Source of the DNA: Acidobacteriota bacterium
Lineage (GTDB): Bacteria > Acidobacteriota > Terriglobia > Acidiferrales > 2-02-FULL-67-57
DNA length: 6,913 nt
Direction of reading: 5' to 3'
Assembly (NCBI GenBank): GCA_016189965.1
Contig: JACPRL010000026.1
Span: 1 to 6,913 of the forward strand
The position numbers were made by a program, and so were the translations under genes. The notes below the pieces were generated by a model that ran no database searches, was not told the DNA's origin, and saw only the letters and a program-made list of their open reading frames with translations. This document shows positions 1 through 5,919 of the stretch, piece after piece. The stretch's first letter is position 1. Every line of letters begins with the position of its first letter.

Positions 1-14
1 ACCGCGTCCTCAAC

Positions 15-164
15 GAGGCTGGTGAAGAACTCCGTTTCACTGTCATTCCGAGCCCTTGCGCGCCTTGGCGGCGAGGAATCTGCTTTATCTTCAACCCGGC
101 GCCCCGGACAAGCAGATTCCTCGCTACGCTCGGAAGGACAAAGCGGGACTTTTTCAGCATCCTG
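15..164. repeat. Imperfect inverted repeat (REP/MITE-like), gene-free end of window
   Basis: Three nested arm pairs can be read directly. Bases 15-33 match the reverse complement of 146-164 at 14 of 19 positions. Bases 41-53 match that of 128-140 at 12 of 13 (core GTCATTCCGAGC against GTCCTTCCGAGC). Bases 71-85 (GCGAGGAATCTGCTT) match that of 110-124 at 15 of 15. The left arm carries an extra 17 bases (54-70) where the right arm has only three (125-127), so the fold would be bulged. The loop (86-109) contains a GC-rich CCGG...CCGG stretch. Five T residues (150-154) lie within the right outer arm on the plus strand. No coding capacity is evident in bases 1-164. Dispersed palindromes of this style are, from recall, common between genes in acidobacterial and some other genomes. 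Whether it is a mobile element, a transcript-end structure or both cannot be told from one copy. Confidence 0.75.
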
Positions 165-1754
165 CTAAAACCGCATCGGCCGGCCGAACGGCTGGGCCGT
201 CTGCTGGGAGAGCCCGCCGGTCTGGCCAATCACCAGTCGGTCGCCCGGCTTCAAGCTGCCTTCGAGCATGGCCGTGAAGGTGTAGTCGGTTAGGCCGGTC
301 TTGACCCGCACCGGCTGTAGAGAACCATCCGGGTTGAGCTTCCACACGATCTGGTAGGCCCCTTCGGCTTCCGGCCCGCTCCGCGGCGGCCCCTGGAACC
401 CCCCGGCCCCTTCGCCGCCCGCCTGCTGCCGCCGCGCCATCATCATGGCCCGGAACCGCGCCCGCTCCTCCGAGCTCATGCTTTGCCAGCGCTCCCGCAT
501 CCGCGCCCGGTCCTCTTCGCTCATCCCGGAGCGCGGCTGGCCGGCCTCAGGGCTCTCCCCCGCTGCCCCGCCTTCGCCCGGACGACTCTCGTCGGCGCGC
601 GCCGTTCCATCTCCTCCCTGGCCCGGCGGCGGCCCCAGCAGGTTGTGCTGGCGCAGCAAGGCCATCCGCTCCTGCTCGTCAACGTCGGGCACGAAACGCA
701 GCGCCCCGTTCGGTATCTTGACCACCGCGGTGGCCCGCGCCACCGGAATCGTCACGTAGGCTGTCATCCCCGGCAGCAGCTTCACGTCCGGGTTCTCGAA
801 CTCGATGATGGTGTCGTAAGTCACCACGTTCTGCACCTGGTAGGCGTTCATCCGCACTTGCTTCACTCGCCCGCGGAAGGTCTCCAGAGGGAACGAGTCC
901 ACCTTGAAGTTCGCCTCCGCCCCCACGCGGATCTTCCCCACGTCGGACTCGTCCGTGCGCGCGTAGACCAGCATCTGGCTCAAGTCTTCGGCGATGGTGA
1001 ACAGCGTGGGCGCCTGCAGGCTGGCCGCCACCGTCTGCCCCGCATCCACGTTGCGGGCAATCACCGTGCCGTCGACCGGGGTGCGGATGATGGTGTGCTG
1101 GAGGTCGAGCCGCGCCTGCTCCAGTTGCGCCTGCCGCTGCTTCACCTGCGCCCGCTGCTGCTCCCGCCGCGCCCGGATTTGGTTCAGTTGCGCTTCGGCG
1201 GCCCGCACGTTGGCCGCCGCGCTCTCGTGCGCCACCTCGACTGTGTCGCGCTCCTGCACGGAGGCGATGCCCTGCTCGTGGAGCTCCCGCGTGCGCTTCA
1301 ATCTCAGCTCGGCCTCCCGCAACGCCGCTCGCTCGCGCTCCAGGTTGGCGTTGGCGACCGCCAGGTCGGCGTCCAGGCTCTTCACCCCCGCCTCGGCGCT
1401 CGCCAGGTCGGCTTCCGCCTGCAGGACGCGCGTCTGGAAGATGGCTGGATCAATGCGGGCAATCACCTGCCCTTTCCGCACCCGCGAGTTGAAGTCGGCG
1501 GAGAGCTCGGCGACCATCCCCGAAACCTGGGTGCCCACCTGCACCGTGGTCACCGCGTTGATGGTCCCGGTGGCGTTCACCACCGCTAGGATGTCGCCTT
1601 GCTCGACCGGCGCAGTGAAATACTGCACCTCCGCCGGCCCGCCCCCCGAAAACCAGGCGAATCCCGCCCCGCCAGCCGCTACCACCACCGCCAGCACCGC
1701 CAGCCGGCGATGACGGCGATAAAAGTTCTGCAGAAGCTCCAGCCCCGGAATCAT
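165..1754 (-). CDS. MacA/HlyD-family efflux periplasmic adaptor subunit
   Basis: A 529-residue membrane-fusion protein expected to bridge an inner-membrane pump and an outer-membrane channel. Domains in order: N-terminal membrane anchor (about 18-36); first lipoyl half (about 62-104, with VQVGTQVSGMV and RVRKGQVIARID); a long Ala/Glu/Arg-rich alpha-hairpin (about 105-218); second lipoyl half (TIIRTPVDGTVIARNVDAGQ, 221-240); beta-barrel (about 259-340); and a membrane-proximal domain formed by about 341-357 plus 467-515. A long helix, the anchor and the VSG and TPVDG motifs favour the MacA branch. An insertion of about 110 residues (357-466), rich in Gly, Pro, Arg and Met, splits the last domain; MacA proteins are usually under 400 residues. 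The ATG overlaps the preceding stop by 4 bases (ATGA), with GGGAGG nine bases upstream. It is the last gene of the sigma-factor module. No macB is visible within the 164 bases downstream. The TAG stop abuts the inverted repeat. The substrate (antibiotic, peptide, metal or lipid) is unknown. Confidence 0.9.
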   Translation of the reverse strand: MIPGLELLQNFYRRHRRLAVLAVVVAAGGAGFAWFSGGGPAEVQYFTAPVEQGDILAVVNATGTINAVTTVQVGTQVSGMVAELSADFNSRVRKGQVIARIDPAIFQTRVLQAEADLASAEAGVKSLDADLAVANANLERERAALREAELRLKRTRELHEQGIASVQERDTVEVAHESAAANVRAAEAQLNQIRARREQQRAQVKQRQAQLEQARLDLQHTIIRTPVDGTVIARNVDAGQTVAASLQAPTLFTIAEDLSQMLVYARTDESDVGKIRVGAEANFKVDSFPLETFRGRVKQVRMNAYQVQNVVTYDTIIEFENPDVKLLPGMTAYVTIPVARATAVVKIPNGALRFVPDVDEQERMALLRQHNLLGPPPGQGGDGTARADESRPGEGGAAGESPEAGQPRSGMSEEDRARMRERWQSMSSEERARFRAMMMARRQQAGGEGAGGFQGPPRSGPEAEGAYQIVWKLNPDGSLQPVRVKTGLTDYTFTAMLEGSLKPGDRLVIGQTGGLSQQTAQPFGRPMRF

Positions 1755-2170
1755 CGCTGCTCGCCTCCCGGCTTCGTCTCGTAACGCTGCCGGCGCCGCG
1801 CCCGCTCTTCGTCAATCCGCCGCACCAGCTCCTCGAACCGCGCCCGCTGCTCCGCGGTCAGGATGGCGCGGATCTTCTCCCGGCCCTCCTGCCGGATGCG
1901 GTCGTATTCCGGACGCGTCCGCTCGCGAATCGCTTCATAGCCCCGGCCGGTCTCGTCCAGGATGGCCTCCAGTTGGCGCTGCTGCTCGGGCGTCAGGTTC
2001 AACTCTTCGGTGAGCCACCGCACGGCGCCTTCTTTGGTGAAATGCCGATGGCCGCTTGCACCGGGCAGCCAGCCCTGCCGCGCTGCCCACATCGAGCCCA
2101 CCACGCCGCCCGCCACACCGAGCAGGAAAACCAGCAGCAAATAAACGACGGCTCGTCCCGTGCTCTTCAT
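1751..2170 (-). CDS. Spy/CpxP-like LTXXQ envelope-stress protein
   Basis: A 139-residue protein with an N-terminal hydrophobic segment (about 7-28) that would be either a signal peptide or an inner-membrane anchor. I see no clear cleavage site, so anchored is the likelier reading. The rest is a charged helical domain with two LTXXQ-type motifs, LTPEQ (59-63) and LTAEQ (104-108), spaced as in the Spy/CpxP/heavy-metal-sensor superfamily. Members are small periplasmic proteins acting as chaperones or stress and metal sensors. A His-containing stretch (SGHRHF) precedes the first motif, but no clear metal site can be argued from it. The ATG overlaps the anti-sigma stop by 4 bases and is preceded by GGTGGAG about eight bases upstream, so it is probably translated by coupling. 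Its place between anti-sigma and adaptor suggests a role in sensing or buffering envelope stress. The precise function is inferred. Confidence 0.8.
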   Translation of the reverse strand: MKSTGRAVVYLLLVFLLGVAGGVVGSMWAARQGWLPGASGHRHFTKEGAVRWLTEELNLTPEQQRQLEAILDETGRGYEAIRERTRPEYDRIRQEGREKIRAILTAEQRARFEELVRRIDEERARRRQRYETKPGGEQR

Positions 2171-2628
2171 CGGCTCGGCTCCACCTGCGCCACCAGGGTC
2201 AACATCACTTCATCGCGGCTCAGGGCGCCGTTCCCCACTGGCACGCCCCCGGGCGGCACCTCGAGGTAGGCCTGCGGGGCGTCGAACTCCGCTTCGGACG
2301 ACTCCGCCGCCTCCTTGAGCAGACCAACGGTCAGCAGCAGGACCACCACCGCCAGGCCCACCGCCATCCGCCGCGCCGCCCAGCCCAGCGCCGGCCAGAA
2401 CTCCAGCCCGCGCTCGCTCTCCTCCAGCCGCTCCCGCAAGCGGGCCCAAAACGCCGGGCCGGGCTCCGCCGGCTCCTCGCGCAGCGCGGCGACCCAGGAC
2501 GAGGTCGGCCGCAACTCCGCCGACAACTCGCGGCAGCGCGGGCACTCGCGCAGGTGCTCTTCAAGCTCCGCCGGGCCGCGGCCCTCGAGCCACTCTTCCC
2601 ACTGCGCCTTAAGTCTCGAGCACTTCAT
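2167..2628 (-). CDS. Zinc-finger anti-sigma factor (ZAS type), membrane-anchored
   Basis: A 153-residue protein of the zf-HC2 anti-sigma class. The N-terminus holds a His-x3-Cys-x2-Cys motif (HLRECPRC, H25, C29, C32), with C3 upstream at the position of the fourth zinc ligand in ZAS proteins such as RsrA and ChrR. A cytoplasmic linker (about 33-86) is followed by one membrane helix (about 88-104) and a short outer segment of about 48 residues with no recognised domain. In this family the N-terminal domain binds and inactivates the partner sigma factor, and damage to the outer or zinc part releases it. The gene starts six bases after the sigma stop, and the ribosome site (AGGTG) overlaps that stop, so the two should be made together. 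The cognate partner is the sigma factor just upstream. The signal it senses is not readable; the Cys-rich finger leaves redox sensing open. Confidence 0.88.
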   Translation of the reverse strand: MKCSRLKAQWEEWLEGRGPAELEEHLRECPRCRELSAELRPTSSWVAALREEPAEPGPAFWARLRERLEESERGLEFWPALGWAARRMAVGLAVVVLLLTVGLLKEAAESSEAEFDAPQAYLEVPPGGVPVGNGALSRDEVMLTLVAQVEPSR

Positions 2629-2634
2629 TCCTGT

Positions 2635-3309
2635 TCACCTCTTCGCGCGCCGCGCGCTCAGAAAGCGCCGCTCGATCTCCACCAGCCGTCGCCGGGCGCG
2701 GAACAACCGCACCTTCACTGTGTTCTCTTTTAACCCCCGCAGCGCCGCAATCTCCTCGATGGAAAACCCTTCCAGCTCCTTCAAGCTCAGCAGCAGGCGG
2801 TCTTCGGCCGGCAGCCGCGCAAACAGCCGTTCGACCAGTTGCCGCGCCTCGGCCCGCCGCCCCGGGTCGGGCTCGCCCGCCCCGCCGCCGGAGAGCAACC
2901 GTTCCCATTCGGCGGGCTCCGCCACCGGCACTTCCGCTTCGCCCGGCGCCTTCTGCGCCCGCCGCCGCCGCAAGTCGTCGTAGCATTCGTTCACCGCGAT
3001 ACGGTAGAGCCAGGTGGAGAAGGCCGCCCGGAAGTCGAACCGCGGCAGCGCCAAGTACACCTTCAGGAACACCTGCTGGGCGATGTCCTCTACGTCGGCC
3101 GGGCGCCGCACCACGTTGGCAATCAGGGAAAAAACCCGGCGCTGGTGCCGCTCCACCAGGGCGCGGAAGGCCTCGTGGTCGCCCCGCTGGGCGCGCTCGA
3201 TCAGGCGGCGCTCTTCGGCCCGCGCCTCCTGCGGGCCAGCCGGCGCCTCGGCTTTGCTGTCGCCAGCCCGAAAACTCCATCTCAACGCGGTTGGACGGAA
3301 AACGCTCAC
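2635..3309 (-). CDS. ECF-family RNA polymerase sigma factor
   Basis: A protein of up to 224 residues with the two-domain layout of extracytoplasmic-function sigma factors. Region 2 spans about 46-112: DVEDIAQQVF (72-81) fits the core-binding 2.2 segment, and FSTWLYRIAVN (97-107) fits the -10-melting/recognition helix. Region 4 spans about 158-212, with FSIEEIAALRGLKENTVKVR as the -35-binding helix-turn-helix. The linker between them (about 113-157) is Gly/Pro/Glu-rich and long, and regions 1 and 3 are absent, as expected. The start is uncertain. The GTG at 3309 gives a 36-residue N-terminal extension with no clear ribosome site, and the only nearby in-frame alternative is a TTG at codon 9. 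The gene follows guaA by 47 bases and heads the anti-sigma/LTXXQ/adaptor module, which is likely part of its own regulon. The subgroup was not determined. Confidence 0.93.
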   Translation of the reverse strand: MSVFRPTALRWSFRAGDSKAEAPAGPQEARAEERRLIERAQRGDHEAFRALVERHQRRVFSLIANVVRRPADVEDIAQQVFLKVYLALPRFDFRAAFSTWLYRIAVNECYDDLRRRRAQKAPGEAEVPVAEPAEWERLLSGGGAGEPDPGRRAEARQLVERLFARLPAEDRLLLSLKELEGFSIEEIAALRGLKENTVKVRLFRARRRLVEIERRFLSARRAKR

Positions 3310-3320
3310 GGCAGGTTACA
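3293..3320 (-). promoter_or_regulatory. Possible ECF-type promoter at the start of the sigma gene
   Basis: On the minus strand TGTAACC (3320-3314) is followed by exactly 16 bases and then CGTCC (3297-3293). An AAC-containing -35 element, a 16-base spacer and a CGTC-like -10 element are typical of promoters read by ECF sigma factors, many of which regulate their own operon. The weak point is position: the pair straddles the annotated GTG start, so transcription from here would begin near or after codon 9 and would need a later, leaderless or TTG start. Two short matches can easily arise by chance in GC-rich DNA. This is a suggestion, not a firm call. Confidence 0.2.
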
Positions 3321-3356
3321 GAGGCTTGCGGCCAGGGGTGGGGTTGCCCGGGCAGC

Positions 3357-4949
3357 TCATTCCCATTCGATGGTGCTGGGAGGCTTGGAACTGACGTCGT
3401 AGACCACGCGGTTCACCCCCGCCACCTCGTTCACAATCCGCACGGCGATGCGCTCCAGCAACTCCGCCGGCAGCCGCGCCCAGTCGGCCGTCATCCCGTC
3501 CTCGGATTCGACCGCCCGCAGGGCCACCACGTAACCGTAGCTGCGCTGGTCGCCCATCACCCCCACCGTGCGCACTGGCAGCAGCACGGCAAAGGCCTGC
3601 CAGAGCTTCTCATAGAGCCCCGCCCGCCGCACCTCCTGCTCGACAATCTCGTCCGCCACCCGCAGCGCCTCCAGCCGCTCCAGCGTCACCTCGCCCAGCA
3701 CCCGCACCGCCAGCCCTGGCCCCGGAAACGGCTGCCGGTGGAGAATCTCGGCCGGCAGCCCCAGTTCCGCTCCCAGCCGCCGCACTTCGTCCTTGAACAG
3801 CTCGCGCAGCGGCTCGATCAGCTCAAACTCAAGGTCCTCCGGCAGGCCGCCCACGTTGTGGTGTGTCTTGATGGTGGCCGAGGGCCCGCGGACCGACACC
3901 GACTCGATGACGTCCGGGTAGAGCGTCCCTTGCACCAAGAACTCCACCCGCCCCAGCTTGCGCGCCTCCTCCTCGAAGACGCGGATGAAAACCTCGCCGA
4001 TGCGGCGGCGCTTTTCCTCCGGGTCGGTCACGCCGCCGAGCGGCTCGAGGAAGCGCTCGGTGGCGTCTACACCCACCACTTTCAAGCCCAGCGTTTCCCG
4101 CAGCCCTTCGAGCGTCCGCCAGAACTCGCCCCGGCGCAGCAGGCCGTTGTTGACGAAAACGCACGTCAGCCGGTTCCCGATGGCCCGGTGCACCAGCGTC
4201 GCCGCCACCGCCGAGTCCACGCCGCCACTCAGGCCGCAGACTGCCCGGCCCTCCTCCCCCACTCGGGCGCGAATCTCCTCCACCGTCTTCTCCGCGAAGG
4301 CCCGCGGCGTCCAGTTGGCCTCCGCCCCGCACACGCCGAAGACGAAGTTGCGCAGCAGGTCGGTGCCGCGGTCGGTGTGGCGCACCTCGGGGTGGAACTG
4401 CACGGCGTAAATCCGCCGCGCGGGGTCTTCGGCTGCCGCGATGGCGTTTGCCGTCATCCCCACGGCGCGAAAGCCCGGCGGTAAGGCCGCGATGTGGTCG
4501 CCGTGGCTGTTCCAGATGCGCAGCCGCGGCGGCAGCCCCTCGAACAGCTTCGAGCCTTCTTCAACGTTCAACTCCGCCGGGCCGTACTCCCGCCGCTCCG
4601 CCCGCTCCACTTTCCCGCCCAACTGCTGCGCGATCCACTGCAGGCCGTAGCAGATGCCCAGCACCGGCTTCCCTGCCTCGAGCACCTTCGCGTCGCAGAG
4701 CGGCGCGTCCGGCTCGTAGACCGAGGCCGGCCCGCCGGAAAGAATCACCCCCGCCGGCTCGAGCGCTTCGACCTCTTCGAGCGGTGTCCAGCAGGGCAGG
4801 ATGACCGAATAGACGCCCAGCTCGCGGATGCGCCGGGCGATCAACTGCGTGTACTGGCCCCCGAAGTCCAGCACTACGATGCCCCCGCGCGTGCGCGCGG
4901 GCGCCGCGAGAGAGGCTGCGGGATGCTCAGGCTTCAAGATATCCGCCAC
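3357..4949 (-). CDS. guaA: GMP synthase (glutamine-hydrolysing)
   Basis: Converts XMP to GMP in the cytoplasm using ATP and glutamine-derived ammonia, the last step of guanine nucleotide synthesis. The 530 residues are complete. The class I glutamine amidotransferase domain (about 23-205) has the nucleophile elbow GICYG with C100, and H186 and E188 in FHPE completing the triad. The ATP-pyrophosphatase domain follows, with the P-loop SGGVDS (241-246). The C-terminal dimerisation/XMP-binding domain ends in the family signature KPPSTIEWE. The start is a GTG right after an in-frame TGA; a TTG four codons later is the alternative and no ATG lies nearby. This gives about 20 residues before the conserved domain, slightly longer than usual (family about 510-525). 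It follows ldh by 15 bases and may be co-transcribed with it. No riboswitch is visible ahead of it. Function is certain; only the start is open. Confidence 0.97.
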   Translation of the reverse strand: MADILKPEHPAASLAAPARTRGGIVVLDFGGQYTQLIARRIRELGVYSVILPCWTPLEEVEALEPAGVILSGGPASVYEPDAPLCDAKVLEAGKPVLGICYGLQWIAQQLGGKVERAERREYGPAELNVEEGSKLFEGLPPRLRIWNSHGDHIAALPPGFRAVGMTANAIAAAEDPARRIYAVQFHPEVRHTDRGTDLLRNFVFGVCGAEANWTPRAFAEKTVEEIRARVGEEGRAVCGLSGGVDSAVAATLVHRAIGNRLTCVFVNNGLLRRGEFWRTLEGLRETLGLKVVGVDATERFLEPLGGVTDPEEKRRRIGEVFIRVFEEEARKLGRVEFLVQGTLYPDVIESVSVRGPSATIKTHHNVGGLPEDLEFELIEPLRELFKDEVRRLGAELGLPAEILHRQPFPGPGLAVRVLGEVTLERLEALRVADEIVEQEVRRAGLYEKLWQAFAVLLPVRTVGVMGDQRSYGYVVALRAVESEDGMTADWARLPAELLERIAVRIVNEVAGVNRVVYDVSSKPPSTIEWE

Positions 4950-4964
4950 TCCTCACCACTCTTC

Positions 4965-5897
4965 TCAGCCACCCAACTCCGTGGCTGCCTGTTGCAGCAC
5001 CCTGGCGCTGTTTCGCAGCGCCTCCTGTTCGTCCGCTGACAGCGGAGGGTGCAGGGTGGCGATGATCCCTTGCCGGCCGACCACCCGCGGCAGAGACAGG
5101 CTGACTTCCTCGAACCCTTCCAAGCCACCTTCGCACGTTGAGACTGTCAAGACCACGCGCTCATCATCGCGAATCGCCGCGACCATCCGGCCCAACCCGG
5201 CCCCGATACCGAAGTAGGTAGCCTTCTTACCCTCAATGATGCGGTACGCCGCCCGGCGGACACCGTCATCAATCCGCGCCTTCACCTCTCCATTGGCGGG
5301 GAGACCGCGCTGAGCCGCAAATTCTTCCAGCGAGATGCCCCCCACTTTGGCACTGGACCAGGCCAGCACTTCCGAGTCACCGTGCTCGCCTAGCACGTAG
5401 GCGTGGACGGATTGCGGCGCCACCCCCAGGTATTCGCTCAACAGCGTACGGAATCGGGCGGTATCGAGTATGGTCCCGGATCCGATCACGCGGGCAGGGG
5501 GCAAGCCGGAGATGCGCGTGACCATCCGGGTGATGATGTCCACCGGATTGCTGGCGACCAACAGAAGGGCGGAGGGGGCCGCTTCCAGCACGCGGGGGAT
5601 TACTTGCTCAAAGACCTTACCGTTGCGCTCGAGCAACTGCAGACGCGTTTCGCCCGGCTTCTGGCCGACACCGCAGGCCAAAATGACGATTTGGGCCCTT
5701 TCCAACTGGGGATAGTCACCCCCCACGACCCGGACGGGCGCGGCAAAGGGCGTTGCGTGCAGGATGTCTTCCGCATGGGCTTTGGCCACAGCCGGAAACA
5801 GGTCAACCAACACCAGTTCGGAAGCTACGCCCTGGAGAGCGATGGCATATGCCGCTGTACTGCCGACAAAACCGCAACCTACGACGCCTACTTTCAT
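4965..5897 (-). CDS. ldh: L-lactate dehydrogenase (NAD-dependent, probably FBP-activated)
   Basis: A 310-residue LDH/MDH-superfamily enzyme interconverting pyruvate and L-lactate with NAD(H) in the cytoplasm. The Rossmann glycine motif is GCGFVGS (7-13), and D32 ends the second strand, favouring NAD over NADP. Using standard LDH numbering in brackets, Q79 (Q102) precedes KPGETR and marks lactate rather than malate specificity, where Arg is expected. R85 (R109), D145 (D168), R148 (R171) and H172 (H195, in GEHGDSE) complete the active site. KKATYFGIG matches the bacterial LDH segment near residue 246. R150 (R173) and H165 (H188) match the fructose-1,6-bisphosphate binding pair of allosteric bacterial LDHs. 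The ATG is preceded by AAGG about nine bases upstream. It lies 22 bases after leuS and 15 before guaA. Its GC content is clearly lower than its neighbours (about 62 versus 73 per cent in five sampled 60-base lines each). Confidence 0.93.
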   Translation of the reverse strand: MKVGVVGCGFVGSTAAYAIALQGVASELVLVDLFPAVAKAHAEDILHATPFAAPVRVVGGDYPQLERAQIVILACGVGQKPGETRLQLLERNGKVFEQVIPRVLEAAPSALLLVASNPVDIITRMVTRISGLPPARVIGSGTILDTARFRTLLSEYLGVAPQSVHAYVLGEHGDSEVLAWSSAKVGGISLEEFAAQRGLPANGEVKARIDDGVRRAAYRIIEGKKATYFGIGAGLGRMVAAIRDDERVVLTVSTCEGGLEGFEEVSLSLPRVVGRQGIIATLHPPLSADEQEALRNSARVLQQAATELGG

Positions 5898-5919
5898 TCA
5901 CAACCGCCTTCTCCTGCGC

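Noticed and set aside
41..140. CRISPR repeat or tRNA-like fold in the gene-free end
   Set aside because: There is a single inverted pair, no direct repeats at regular spacing, and no cloverleaf or CCA-type end.
483..1589. A 368-codon open frame on the plus strand opposite the efflux adaptor
   Set aside because: It has low-complexity Leu/His/Arg composition and no domain signature, and the minus-strand adaptor explains the region fully.
2609..3280. A 223-codon minus-strand frame overlapping the sigma gene, with an ATG start
   Set aside because: It is a shifted frame with Gly/Arg/Ala-rich composition and no domain; the sigma frame has full region 2 and 4 signatures.
3345..3354. Palindrome TGCCCGGGCA between guaA and the sigma gene as a terminator
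   Set aside because: It is a perfect 10-base palindrome without a loop and no T-run follows on the minus strand, so it cannot act as a standard intrinsic terminator.
3291..4484. A long open frame (397 codons) on the plus strand opposite guaA
   Set aside because: Its translation is His/Arg/Pro-rich with no family signature, and it lies antisense to an unmistakable guaA. High GC content makes such antisense frames common.
4965..5897. Malate dehydrogenase as the product of the LDH/MDH-family gene
   Set aside because: The specificity position before KPG is Gln, not Arg, and the GSGTILDTARFR and KKATYFGIG segments are of the lactate type.
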